Shown here in pieces: positions 11,288 through 24,435 of a DNA stretch of 64,000 nucleotides; position 1 is the first letter of the stretch; each line of letters begins with the position of its first letter. A program made the translations under genes and the position numbers. The notes beneath the pieces were generated by a model. That model was not told the DNA's origin. It made no database searches and saw only the letters and a list, made by a program, of their open reading frames with translations. Origin of the DNA: Capitulum mitella (lineage: Eukaryota > Arthropoda > Thecostraca > Pollicipedomorpha > Pollicipedidae); contig CP099850.1 in NCBI GenBank assembly GCA_030062745.1, positions 248,001 through 312,000 of the forward strand, written 5' to 3'.

Positions 11288-14200
11288 GCCGGCGGCCCTC
11301 GGGCTGGTTCGCAGTGGCGCCTGTGGGTCTGGAGGGGCTCACGGCCGGCGGACTCCCTATGACGGCACAGACGGTGGGCGATTAGTGACCCACCAGCGTT
11401 TGAGGGACACTTCAGGCTGGCAGCGTCCCTGAGACGACGGGGATAGAAAACAGTGTTCATTCCACTTTCTGGAATGAGGAGGGCAAGTGTGGATAAGTGG
11501 TAAGAGTTAAGATACACAAGGAAACAACCAAACCACCTGAAGACTAACATTTTAATGAAGTTCAAGAACGCATGCCAGAGTCCCATCCGGAAACCAATGA
11601 ACATCAATAACAAGGCCACCTCTTGCTTCTATATTGATATTTGCAGGGATCCGTTTTTGCCGTACTCGTGCTTAAAGTGGCCTTGCCCCTAATGACGTTT
11701 TAGAACAGTAAGGTAAACTGGTTTTCTAACATAACCAAGGTGTTTCATTATGCTGCTGTAAAAAAATTCATAGCATTTCAGTGGGCTTACAATTGTAGAA
11801 AAAGCACAAAACATCCAACCTCGTAATGATTTTGACAGCACTAACTTGCTATTAGAATCGTTTGCATATTTACAATTTTTGTACTGTTAATAATTCTATG
11901 CTATTTATGGTTTTATACTATTTACAAGTTATATTATTTTTACACCATTTATATAAACCTTTTACATCATTTATATTAGTTTTATACTATTTATACATGA
12001 ATGAAATGCAATCTACATCTTTAAGAGGACTGAAAGCAGCTTACCACCTATGCCATTTCTTCCTAATCATACATGCATACAACTTTCCTGACCTTAAAAA
12101 AATGGGCTCAAATGCACAAAAAACAGTCTGCAAAAAACATGATGGTAAAACAGAGAAAAAGAAAAATATTTAAAATAACTATTGGCAATGTGCATGGAAA
12201 ACCATACAAGACCTCAGCTAACTTTTCATGAAAACACCATGTTACTTTTATTCAACAACTGCTTCACAGTTGTTGAATTACTGGGCCCTGAATTCTGAAA
12301 TGTGCTACTGCATGCACCAGGGTAGGCCAGGCAGCTGCACCTAATTCAGCCTGCTTGCAGGCACATACTTTATTCACCTCCAAATAAACTGATTCACCAC
12401 CTGATTCACTGAGCCACAGCTTTTCAACAAATAATCAACCTGATCCTGATTCAATAACTGACCAGATCAGGGCCATGCCTCAGCAAAGTCCAGAACTCAT
12501 GATCAGTTGACATGGCCCACTTGATTCTGATTCACTATGCTTTCCAAAAGAACTGAGAATTAAGCCTGATTCTGATCCTAACAAAGGCAAAATTTCTGAA
12601 TTAAATCAAATGGATTCTGATTCAAACAAAGATATATCTTTGATATACTTTTGTTGTACATTTCTTGCTGTATAATTCACCTGAACTGCTCGCCCCACTG
12701 GACACTCAAACCATGAGCTGAGCTGAGCATGGTTGGATCCAGGAAGGTGGGAGAATAATCACATTGTTCTCTTTTGACATCCTGCAAAATTAATGCCACA
12801 AACTAAGGGATGGTAACAGATGAATGGGATAAGTCTATGCATAAGCATTCCTTCTGATTTCAGATCACTTTTCCTTGCTTAGATGCTTTACCAGTCAAAT
12901 AAGGACATGCACATGTTCATTACCCTATTACTTGCTGCCACCTTGATGGTTGGTGGCTTTAATTTAGCTGGAAAAATAAACAACAGGGTTCCAAACCCAC
13001 TTCCTTCTAATATTGTTTTTCACCTGGATCCATCCCCACTCTCCTATTTTAATATTTGATATTACCAGTGTCCTTGTCATCATCATGAGACAATATGCTG
13101 ATATTCCCCTCTTTAATTCATTAATGATACATGCCAGGACCCAAAACTCCTTATATCCTATGCACAATAAGGCAAATCAAATGGTCAAATTAATTATATA
13201 AACATGCTCTATACAGCTACAATAATGCAAGTTTGTCAAATTCTGTGCCTGACAGGGCTATAGCTTCCTTACCAAAAAAACTTCTCCCTTCAGATCTGTC
13301 TAAAATGCACCCTATTCAAAAGAAAATTTACCCCTGAACAAAACAGCTATATAAGCAGCTTGTCATTTATCCAAACACAACATTAACATTTTACACAGTA
13401 TGCTTTGTTCTAGAAGCATTCAATGATGCTACCCTGACAACAACCCTCCCTCCCAGGCAGAACAAAACTGACACAAAAAAACTAAGCCAGCTTTGAGATT
13501 CATCACTGGACAGCTCTGGAACTGGAATCATTGCACTGCCAATGGCCTATTTCTTGAACACATAAGAGTATGTTATATTACACTAAGTTTCCTATTTTCC
13601 ATTTTACAGCCACAGCATAATTTTATTCCTCTGATTTCATTCTCCACAAAAAATGGTTCCCCACCTTAAGCTTGGCATGTTTTAATAAAGCATGACTGTC
13701 TCCTTGGTTTTGTTTTACTTATTCAAAGCATGCCTTTTACCAAATGACAGTGCTTTCATGTGGCATCATCTTACTCATGTATCTGGAGTGAAAAAGTAAA
13801 TCCATGTAACCCTGGAATGATTAATTCTATGGCAGATGTAGTAATATGATGGGTTGGATTCAAAATTGGTCATAAATGTTAAGCTAGGTTACAAAGGTAG
13901 GGTATATTAAGCAAGAACCAGTTCTAAGTGCATTACACAGAACCAGGAGAATGAAGCGCAATAGACCACATTTTAAGTGGCCAGGCAAGGTGTGGCCTTC
14001 AGCTGATGTTGCCTGATTTATTCCAACACCTGAATGGCCAATGTGCTGAATCTATGCCAGGTAAGGTTGCATGTCTGTACAGTGTGGTTCTGATCCCAAA
14101 CATCTGGGTCAAATGTGCTCCAAAAACTGTCCAAAAATCCAAAAAGTTGCTCATGTATTGCAGACTGCATCATGCTGGTAATAACAGTCTTCACACCACT

Positions 14201-16990
14201 CCACTGACACATTTGAGCACATCTTTGTGCCACTACATGTCATGCTTCCATAGATAAACAGGGAAATTGATGATACTTACCTCCTGTATTTATGAAGACA
14301 TTTGAACTGTGCATGTGATGAAGGACTGCACAAAAAGTATATCTAAAATAATGAAGCACTTAAATTACAATCCCCAGTGGCTTGAAGTGCCATGGAAACT
14401 TGATATTCAATATTATTTATGCCTAAGCACATGACTAACATTTAACCACCAACACCAACACAACACATCACAGACAACTGACACAGCATCACAACCCACT
14501 GCTGTTTATCATGTTGCCTTCAGGTTGAGAGCAATGTACCTTTGCCTGAACCATCTCAAAGACCATAAACCATACCCTTGGTCTTTGCATTACATAACTT
14601 TTTCTGCCATTACAGGCCAACATGAGCACCAGAAACACATGTATAGCATGACAAAGTGCATATGAAATCAACAATGTCTACAATGAATGCAACCAAGACA
14701 TCACCAGTGACTATGCATTCTCTTGTGGGCAATATACAGATTTTTGCCTTTTCACAGAACCTCTTCTGCTACATATAAGATGCAAAAGAGCACATAAACT
14801 TTCTTACAAAAAAACAATAAAGACACTACCAATATGGCTTCCCAAGGAAACAGCTACATTTCACTGTAAGCAAGCATGAATGGAACTGGCCATGTTACCT
14901 TGTTAATAATGCCTTCACTCCAAGGATTCCCTATGTATTGCATAACATTTCATGTCATCAGTAAATGATACTACAGGATGCAGGCTGATAAAGGAATGTT
15001 CATAGGATGTAATGTTGTGCAGAAGGCACAACCCCACACCCAAGGCACAGTGTAGGATACTCGAGGCTACAAGCTGATGATCAAACTTGGTTCTGTCCAA
15101 GAGGGGTTAGATTGCACATCTTAATAGGTTGGGTTAGATCAGGTTTAGTTACATTAGGTAAGGTTAGGACACTATAGGTTGAGTTGATTTAGATTAAGTG
15201 TATTGTTAATCCTGTATATTTTCATGAAGTAAAATTATACTGGTGGCATCATCAGGCCCAAAATACCTTAACTCAAAAATTGCCCATTTCAAATTTGCTA
15301 CCAGAGAATCCCCAGCAAAAACCAAATGGACAAGTGGCAGGGTGGTCATCAAAGAATGGAGTGACAATATTATTTGGTAATTTTTCATATTATTCATCCT
15401 GGAATGATATCATTCAGTGATGAATCACAAGCATTTATCTTAATATCATATTGTATGATTTTTATGCATTAATGCTATTTTTGTCCAAAAACAAGTACTT
15501 GGTGGAGATGTATTCCATGACCCAAATGTCAATGACGCTGGCTGTAAGGGCTGATATGTTTTGGGTGACCCAAAGATACAAATACAGGCATGCACATGTA
15601 CATACCTACATGCATATAAACACCACGGTATTACCGAGGACACCATCCACGTGAATGGCCATGCTACAGGAAGCATAACGCATGGCAAAATGCAGTCATG
15701 CCGCCAGGCGGTTGCACCAAGCATAACTGACACAGCATGTGAACATCATAAATATTATTTACCTTTTATCCGGAATGCAGGCCCCTAACAAGTGTCTCAC
15801 CGCACCCTAAAGTTAACTTGCCACAATGCGAGGAATAACATCAGGCCCAGCGCCAAATTTGTCTGCGGATGCAACAAATGGTTACAGTGTGACAAATGAT
15901 TTCTCGTCAGGAACGTCTCGGTTTGGCACAGGGTCTTGCGAAGGATATCCTCTATCTGTATGAAGTTATTGTGAATGGAGCTACCGCGAACATCTTTAAG
16001 CCAAGACATACACAGTTCACTGCCTTTAACTTACAAGCAAGTGCATGAAAACCTTACCGTTTCCTCGAAGCTTGCGTCTGTATTGCTTTTTCTTTGTTGT
16101 AGCGATTGCTAGCTTCGTTAGATGAGTCGCCTGGGATTTCCTTCGTATCGTCGAAAACGGGCGTGCAGCCGTTCAGCTGCGCTCCCGGTGTCACGAGGGT
16201 CCAATGTCGGCTGCGTCTGGACACACCCCGGTTGGGCATGGGTTGCCATTCACCGGTCATGTTGCAATGAGCGCCGGTCTTGCCCGGCCGTTCCATGAAC
16301 AGCGTCCGCGAGAGGTGGTGGCGCGAGAAGCTCGGCACCGTTCCTTCGTGGTCCGGTTTCTCTTAGTTTTTCCGGCGCCACCGACAGACGCAGCCACCGT
16401 GCGTTCGCCGGGCTGGCATGACATTTTGTTGCCCATAGTGTAATAAAGTGACTTCAGCTTGCCTTCCGTTCCCGTGACGCCCTGGCGTGGAGAAAAATTC
16501 GAGTTAATCGACTCACCTACATTATCCATGTATGTCAAGACAGCCAACGGTCAGCCCACGCTCAGCCACGGTCAGCCCATAAAAGCAACCCCTACAAAAT
16601 GCAGTAAACTCTTGTTTATCGATATCTTCTCAACGTTTTGAGTAGTATGCATGTCGATTCGGTTTCGTCCTAATGCTTTATTTCTCATAGCCTTTAGCGC
16701 TGAGGGCAACGGTCGTGAATTGGCCGGCCCCTACGATTTTTTTAACTTTTCGTGTATGGATACCCTGACTAAGAACACACTGCCTGGAAGTGAAATTTGC
16801 CGGGTGCACTGATATTCTCACCGATCACAGGAGATGAGTTTCTCACAAAAATTGAGATCCCTTTCAATGCGTTCAAGTAGCTCAAGCCGACCTCAAAACT
16901 ACATTTCTTTAATGTGCATCGATTGAACTTGTCGAATAACATGCATGTGAATTCGGTTCGCATCCTAATGCTTTATTTCCCGTCGTTTTC
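11288..16990. other. AT-rich intergenic DNA upstream of the BTB-ZF gene
   Basis: No ORF here resembles a known family. Between 12290 and 12640 TGATTC and GATTCTGATT recur at irregular spacing. Between 15110 and 15200 there are GGTTAG/TTAGG-like words without regular period. At 16540-16590 there is a fragment of the MITE family described at 51392-51638. The BTB-ZF promoter should be at the left edge, but no TATA or initiator could be called. Confidence 0.5.
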
Positions 16991-17548
16991 ACTGACCGAA
17001 AGTGTGCTCAGTTCATCGTCCACAGCCCCGTTTAAAAACGGCTTGGGCGGACTATGGCCCGAATGTGCTTCCGGTGCTCGAACTTAGGACAACGAAAGAC
17101 GACCCAGTTCGCGAGCTCGAGGAGAACCTGGAAACCAGCCCCGAAGCCTTCGAAGGTACCGGCGAAATAAAGTGAGGTGATTTCGGAAGGTAAGATAAAG
17201 GATTTTCTTGGAATTTCTTGGTTTTCTTCAATATGGTAGCTATACATGCTGCCAAATCGTATTCTTTTTTCCATTTACGACGCATGACAGACGATGTAAT
17301 TATTAACTTGTTTCCATGCAAGTCACGAGTCGTGCGGTAGTCCTCGTAAGTGTCGGACGCAGCCCGCTCTGCTCCAAGGTCGAAAGGGTTGACACAAACA
17401 CTTAGTCTTTTGTCCACACTTGGACTTTGCGTTTCCTGATAGTTATTTTTTGTACACTTCCACGTTTATTTCTGCGATCCACACACTTTAAGGTAGGCCT
17501 ACTCTCCACTTCAAGTTTTCTTTTCCGAGCTGTTCCCTGACTTCTGTC

Positions 17549-18716
17549 ATGGGCAAGCGAGGGAAACGAAAGAAAAGCGACACTGACTCTATAGGCTCGA
17601 ACTCGCGGTCTGATGTCAGCCCCTCTGCAGACATCGACATTGGTGTTTGCAGAGGTGTAATGGACAGGCCGATTCACAAACAGAAAGATGACCACGGCTT
17701 GAACCCGGAACAGGTCTCGACACATGAATACACTTCGTCTGACACGATATCAGATATTGACCTTCGCACGAACTCTGACACTGCTCAGGACCGCACCATT
17801 TTCAAACACGCTGACTCTTCACGTCCTCGTGACCTTGACCTGCCCCTGACTGCACCCCGGCCCCATGGCCCTGGCAGCGTGCCAGGGCCGGCCCAGCCGG
17901 AAGGGTCAAAGGGCTTATCCGGACTCGCGCAAGCAACCAGGGTAAACGACATGTGCGCTCTGGTAGAGGGTACCGTCGGGGCAACACGCGGTCAGATGCA
18001 CGGGACGCCATGCCCGGTTCGAGAGCCCTACCTGGACGCACTTGGGTCATACGTAATAGTGAAACCTACCGACTCGAATACAAAGTTCCAGAAAATCGAC
18101 GTCTGGGCACCTCCAAAACAGACAGAAGCAATCTGTGGTCCAAACATTCGGCTCCACATTCAAGCACCTCGCGATGGCTCTCTCATCATCAAAACAAACA
18201 ACCGCCATCAAACAAAAATGTTTCTCAAACAGACTACTTTCTGTACTAAGGCAGTGACGGTCACCCTTCACCCCACTCGAAACTCGTGCAAGGGAACTGT
18301 GTTCGCACCTGAACTCCGCTTCATGTCTGAAGCGGAGATTCAGCACGAACTGAGGGACGAGCTGATCAGCCACGTCCGTCGACTGACCACCTTCAGGGAC
18401 GGACAGCGTCAGGACATCAGTCTTCTTGTCCTCACGTTCGAAACTCCCAGTCTCCCACCCAAGCTCCACGCCGGCTACCTCTGCTTCGAAGTGCGCCCAT
18501 TTATCCCCAACCCTCTGCGCTGTTTCAACTGCTAGAGATTTGGTCATGGCTCCCGTACCTGCAGACAAGCTGCTCGTTGCGCTCGCTGCGGTGATGCTGC
18601 GCATGAGGGCTCCCTGTGCTCGAAACCCGCTAGGTGCATCTCTTGCGACTCTTCCGATCACACCACAAATTCGAAGAACTGTCCCGTCTGGCTGACAGAA
18701 AAGCGCATTTGTGAGC
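17549..18716 (+). pseudogene. LINE ORF1 (gag-like, zinc knuckles), first part
   Basis: ATG at 17549 opens a 328-codon frame with a basic N terminus (MGKRGKRKK), a Ser/Asp-rich region and a conserved middle. An in-frame TAG at 18533-18535 falls inside the first CCHC knuckle (CFNC, stop, RFGHGSRTC). A CAG-to-TAG change would explain it, since related elements have Q there. Beyond the stop two more knuckles follow (CARCGDAAHEGSLC, CISCDSSDHTTNSKNC). The frame is broken at 18717 by the piggyBac-like insertion. Confidence 0.88.
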
Positions 18717-18720
18717 TTAA

Positions 18721-19921
18721 CCCTATTCCAAGCAGGGGGGGCTGAATCGGCCCCCCCCCGGGTTTTTTGCTTGCCAATTCCAGGCTTTTTAACGCAGCTT
18801 TACGAAACTTGGTCGCCTTTCCTAGCTATTCTTTCTACGCGCTATGACAAAATTTCACAATTCTGCTTTGCTCAGGAGCGGAGCCAGGCAACGTTGTGGG
18901 GAGGCACCTCAGGCCATTTTTGGCCATGTTGAGGGTAAAAGGAAAATGCCTGCCAAAAACAGAGTTTTTAAGATAGTACTTAAAACTTTATATGTATGTA
19001 TAGCTAAATAGTTGGCCAATGTGCACACAAAATTTTGTTTATCTGAGGTCACTGCAAGGTCAGGTCAAGGTCAAAAGTCAAAATTTGTTTTTTCAATAAT
19101 TTCGGCCCCGTTTTTTCACATGTCAAACCCGGAACATATATGACGTAGAAGAGTGCCCTCTACCTGTGTACCAAGTTTCAGCGTGATATCAGGTCGGGTC
19201 ACGGAGCCATGACCTAAAATGTCAGTGCGCGTACCCTATATCGCAATAGCCATAAAATGAAATTTTTGGAATAGGGTGAATTCAAAAGATTGAAAACGTT
19301 TACAGATAATATCAAATGCACACGAGATCATTCCAGGTGACTCCAAGGTCACTGGAGGTCATTTAGGGTCAAAGGTCACAAGTTGATCTGAAGAACGTGT
19401 GACCATGACAGTTCCCCCTTTTTCATGTCCCTGGCACCGCCTATGCTAACATTATACAAACATTGTAATGCGATTTGTACTTTTTTAGCATAGCATGACT
19501 AGCAGAAGCCAAAAAAGTGTGCTACTTTTTTTGTTCATTCATTTGTTAGAAAACTAATCCCCCTATTTTTGAAACCCTGTGAACGCCCATGAATTTTTTC
19601 AAAATTTCAGATTTGTGGACCCGTGGTAAAAGCCCTATCCATAATCTCTCGATTCATGCCAGTTTCATTGAAATCGGTCCACAAACAACGGAGTTATAAG
19701 AAGTCCAAAAGTACCCCCGATTTTGACATTTTTGCCCCCCTGTATCCACAAATTTCGAAATTTTGGAAATTTCTTTTCCTAAAAATGTAGTTCACGTCAC
19801 GGCAAATCGATTGCCGTTTGTTGCGATGAAATCGGACCAATAGTTTTTTAGATCTTAGGGGGGGCCGAATCCGCCCCCCTGCCGGGAATCGACCATACCG
19901 TCTAGCCCTCGGGGAATAGGG
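18721..19921. mobile_element. piggyBac-like non-autonomous element, 1201 bp
   Basis: The element starts CCCTATTCC and ends GGAATAGGG, a perfect 9-bp terminal inverted repeat. It is flanked on both sides by TTAA (18717-18720 and 19922-19925). A second, subterminal inverted block contains G-run, GAATCGGCCCCCC on the left and its complement near 19857-19883. TTAA duplication with CCC-starting ends is the signature of piggyBac elements. No transposase frame is present. The interior has several AGGTCA-type words. Confidence 0.88.
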
Positions 19922-19925
19922 TTAA

Positions 19926-20393
19926 GGCAAAAATGAACATTTCATATCCCGAAGCACGACATCAGGTACAATAACAGAAAAACCAACCTCGAAAGACGTG
20001 TGCTCAAGTCACATCAAAAAGCACCATCTCTTCGTCTTCCCAGACTGATGACATCCCACAGCTTCCTCCACTTCAGCTCTTAAAGCCTCTTTGTCACGAA
20101 CCTAGTTCTGTCCGCTCTCCGTCCAGTGAGAAGCACACAGTGACTGAACCACAAAAGGCTGGTACGAAACAACCTGTGAGAGGGGCATCGGCAACTGCCC
20201 CCGCAACTTGTGGGCAGTTTGTCCCCAGGAGATCACCGCAACCTACACTCCGGTCATATTTACCCGCACTACCACCCTGGTAACCTCCATCGCCCCGACC
20301 CGGTCCCAATCGACCCCGGGGCCGCTCATCCAACCATGGTAGGACGCAGCAGGGGTCACAGGCCCTTTCAGGGATTCTGAACATCTTTAGCTA
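19926..20393 (+). pseudogene. LINE ORF1, C-terminal part after the insertion
   Basis: After the right TTAA the ORF1 frame resumes with AKMNISYPEARHQVQ and meets a stop. It then continues as Ser/Pro/Thr-rich sequence to about 20393, just before ORF2. Confidence 0.7.
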
Positions 20394-20404
20394 AATCACG
20401 CGCA

Positions 20405-21162
20405 ATGCCACTACTTTTCCAAAGCCCAGGTTTCCACCTTAGGCTCTACACAACATTATTAATGACTATTCTTCAGTGGAACTGGCGTGGTTTAATTAGC
20501 AAATGGGCCGAAATCGAGCCCTTACTGACGTTTTGTTCCTCTAATATTGTATGTTTACAGGTGACACATTTCCTCACAGACGACCCGTACGACTTCCGTC
20601 TACCCGGATACTCTATGTTCATGAAATGTGATGACGTTCACAGACGCCATGATGGAGTTGCCATATACATTTCTAACAAAATACCTCACAGAGAGCTATT
20701 GGTTCAAACAGACCTACAAGCGGTCGCCTGCACGGCTCTCATTTCAAACATGCCGTATCAGTGCATGTTCGCTACATCTCCCTCCAGGCGTACCCATTTC
20801 TCTTCAAGATCTACAAAATCTCACTGATCAGCTCCCATCGCCATTCATACTGTGTTCGGACGCCAACAGCAAACATTTTTTAATGGGGTTCTGACCGATG
20901 CGACAGAGGAGGACTAGTCTTCGAACAGCTCATTAGAATCAACGCTTTACATGTCTTGAACAACGGCTCCTCCGACAAGGCTGGATGAATTCTCTGGAGT
21001 GGTCTCACACATTGATATTTCACTATGTTCCAACGGATTAGCTCCTTTCCTTTCATGGGAAACTGAAAACGACCCTCTTTCTAGTGACCACTTTCCGATA
21101 ACCATTAAATGCGTAGACGGTTCAACCCCAACAACACATTCCCAATACGATGCTCCAGCAGG
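20405..21162 (+). pseudogene. LINE ORF2 endonuclease domain (broken)
   Basis: The frame carries TILQWNWRGLISKWAEIE and VCLQVTHFL, corresponding to the QWNxRGL and QETH motifs of the AP-like endonuclease. The catalytic Glu is Val here (QVTH). A frameshift near 20790 and stops follow. The end of the domain is read in another frame as LSWETENDPLSSDHFPITI, with the conserved SDHxP intact. The hAT-like insertion interrupts just after this. Confidence 0.85.
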
Positions 21163-21170
21163 GTGGAGCA

Positions 21171-24100
21171 CAGCGACGGCGGAAAAGGGGGGGGGGCAAG
21201 AGGGGCGGCCGCCCCCCCCGGCCGTCAGGCTGGGGGGCAAAACTATGTTTTTGCCCCCCCAGAAATTTCGGTCACTGCACCAAGCAAAATCGTGAAAAAT
21301 CAGCCTTACGCTATTAAAAAAAAGAAAAAATCGATGTACGAACCGAAAGAAAACGTACTCCGAATATACAAGAAGGCTTTGTGCTATGAAGAGAGGCCTG
21401 TGGTCTGAATGAGCTTTTAGAGGCCCCTGTTAGCTTGTAGGGGAATTCACAGCTTGTTTCAAGAGGGCCCCCTGTAAACCCATAAAGGACCCCTGCCAGC
21501 CTCTGAAGGGACCTCCTTTCGGTCTGGAAATAGGGCCCTGCCCCTGCCTCCAGAGGTCGACATGGGCCCTTAACAGACAGATAGAATGCCCTCTACAGAT
21601 AGGCAGTGGCCCCCTGGCAAACAGGTGCCCCTAAACGATCGTTCAGGAGCCCCTGCTTCCCTGTACAGATGGCCCTGCCGACCTGTAACAGACACCCGCC
21701 AGATCGCCATGAACGTCTTCACAGGTGAGCATGGACCCGTTTACACTTCAGCGAGGTACCTTTACAAACCGACAGTAATTTTAACCACATGGGGTCCCAC
21801 TCATTAGGAGGGCCAGGCGCGGATCCAAAAGGGGAGCAATTAGGGCAGCCGCCCCCTCCTCTCTGAGGACTGAGAAGGGGCCGCTGTCACACTTAAAAGG
21901 AGGCCCGAAGGGGCCCCGTATGAGCTTCACGGGCTCTCTATAAAAACCTGACATGCTCTTGATGCAGTCAGAGAGGCCTCCTGGAGGGCTAGATGACCTC
22001 TCAGGCACATAGAGGGTCCCTGAAGCTCCCAAAGGGCCTCTGAGACCACAACAGGGTCCTAGTACGGCAGACTGTTCCCGAGACTGCCAGATGGCTCATA
22101 GGGCCCCTGAGATGGCCAAGATGAGGACTGAGTCCCTAGGGGGCCACTGTGAGTGAAAAGCTGAAGGTTCTTGATGTAGTCAGAGGGCCTCCGGGAAGGT
22201 TAATGAGACCCTGACACGGTAAGATGGCCCCTAAGATAGAAAGAAGGGTCCTTGAAACTCTTCGAGGGCCCTTGGACTGCAAGGGGCCCCAACACGGCAA
22301 AGGGTCCATGAGACTGCTAACATTGCCAGAGAGGCACCTGAGACGGAAAGGACTTTAGATGGCGCCTGGCACGACATAAGGAGACACTGGCCAGCCAGAG
22401 GGGCCCACTGAACGGAGATTCGTCGATAACCTACTCAGTCTCGAGAGGAGCCACAAATGAGCTACTCTTTTTGAAACCTTTCGGGTTCTTGATGCTGTCA
22501 AGGATCCTCAGGAAGGTCAGGTGGTTTCTGGGACGGCAAGATGGGCCTGTACACCGCAGATGACCCCTGAGAACGCCAAAAAGGTCGCAGGACCCCTGCG
22601 AGACAATGACGATAAGAGTGCCTCTGAGACGGTATTTGGGCTTTATGGGGGCGCTGGACGGACAGAGGGTCCCCGGATGTAATAAGTGGGCTCCTGCCAC
22701 GGGCAAAATCCCCCTGAGACTGCCAGCGAGGCCCATGAAGCGCCAACAAAAAGGCTAGGGTTGTCACGGCTAGAGGGGTCCTAAAAGGACTGCCAGATAT
22801 ACCTCATGTAACAGAGAAAGACCCCTGATACAGTCATGGGGACCACCGGACACGTTCAGAGGGTCCATGACACTGCAAAGGGGCCCTGAAACTGCCAAAA
22901 GGTGTTTTGTAACTGCCAGAGGGCCCCTGAGATGGCAAAAATGTTTCCTAGAGACGATAAGAGGGGTATTCAGGACCGCAGGGGTTCCACTGAGACTCCT
23001 AGAGAGGGACCTTTGAGACTGCTAAAGTGCTTTGAGACTAAAAGTCTCTAGCAAGAGGGGCCACTGAGACGACCAGAAACAGAAACCAGGCTCCTGAAAC
23101 TTGAGACGTCCAGACTGTTTGTGAAACGGCCAAAGGACTTAGACGATTGCAAGAGGCCCCCCTGTCACAGCAGAGAGAGGCTTACACAGGGCCCTTTTTA
23201 GTGCCTGAGGGGCTCCTTAGATGGCAAAAACGTCTCAGGGACAACAGGAAGGAATCCGAGATGGTTTAAGCGTCCCTGAAACTACTAGATGGGAAACTGC
23301 CAAAGAAGGACCAGAGACGTCCCGCGGGACACGCGGGACACGCGGGACACGCCAAACTTTAAAAGGAACCTGAGACTACTAGACGATCCTGGCACGACAG
23401 ACTCCCCGAGACCACCAAAAGTGCCTCAGTAATTGCAAGAGGGAATCTAAACCAAGCTGACCTAAACTGAACTAAACTAGACTAAACTAACCTAAACTAA
23501 AAAAATCCAGAAGCTACGGGATTGGGGGGGGGGCATAGACGGGCTCCTGAATCAGATACAGACACGACATTTCAAATGAAGAGAGGGACGGAGCCGCCTA
23601 AAATCTCGCCGTTTTTGTCATATTTCGGGCACTGTGTTCGGAAATAACACGCAAAACTTTCTCAGATAAGATGGCGCGTTTGAATTTTTTGGTCACCTGA
23701 TATCGTAAAAAGCAGAGTTACATCATTTTCCAAATCTGGAGGGCAAACAATGGGGGCCCCGCGCTGACCATTTGCCTTCAGCCCCTCCCCCGCCTTAGCG
23801 AAATCTTGGATCCGCCCTTGGCGAGGGCTCCCATTGGTTTCGAGGGTCCCCTTGATCCGATTTGTCCTCCCCCCGGGCGGAATCCTGGCTACGCCCTTGA
23901 TCCGTTATGTGAGAGATTTGGCGCTGGCATTATTACGTAATGTGTGTGTGGGGGACAGGCAAAGCTGCTTTGGCAAGTGCTTGAGATAATGATTTCGTTC
24001 TCGTGTGGTAGTTTGTAAGAGCTTTGTTACTAAGCGTCGAGTTATAATTTAATGTGAGAGCAAACTGCCTTTCAACCGCTTACAAATGTATTTCATAATA

Positions 24101-24435
24101 ATGTTGAATTCATGATGTAAACGCAAAGATAATAATAAGCGGAAGTTTGCATCATTCGCCATTTTGAAGATGGATGCCCAAAGTCAAAGACCTGAAAAAT
24201 GGCAATGGGTACAGACCTGAACAGAAAAATCAACGCATATTGGACAACACCAGTATGCACCAGCGCCAAAAACTGGAAAAAAAGGTTTGCTTATTTCAAG
24301 AAAAATTGGGCGACAGCAAAAAGAACGAAGTTCAGTCGTTTTTTTCGGGATGGGGAAGAAGGTAACCCAAATGAGGTCGGCTGTTCATCCGACAGAGCTT
24401 GCCCCCCCAGCCGAAAATGCAATCCGCCGTCCCTG
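21171..24435. mobile_element. hAT-like non-autonomous element, 3265 bp, with further insertion
   Basis: The left end is CAGCGACGGCGGA and the right end TCCGCCGTCCCTG, a 13-bp inverted repeat with one mismatch. Direct repeats GTGGAGCA (21163-21170 and 24436-24443) form an 8-bp target-site duplication. CAG ends with 8-bp duplications fit the hAT superfamily. The host frame reads through cleanly if the element and one duplication are removed. The interior has no transposase. Most is G-rich degenerate repeat, and it contains the inner element 21814-23820. The right 400 bp has short open frames of unknown meaning, for example from 24199. Confidence 0.88.
21814..23820. mobile_element. Inner hAT-like element, about 2.0 kb
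   Basis: The left end CAGGCGCGGATCCAA mirrors the right end TTGGATCCGCCCTTG. Flanking 8-mers AGGAGGGC and GCGAGGGC agree at 6 of 8 positions, an aged target duplication. The interior is a long degenerate array with repeated words such as GAGACTGCCAGAGGG and CCCCTGAGA. No coding frame is seen. Confidence 0.7.

Noticed and set aside
15110..15200. Telomere-like GGTTAG words
   Set aside because: No regular TTAGG period; only scattered similar words.
16058..16436. Possible first exon on the minus strand starting MGNKMSC (N-myristoylation-like), with GTAAGG at 16052-16057
   Set aside because: The myristoylation-like frame stops at 16257 before reaching the donor, no downstream exon was recognised, and no family could be named.
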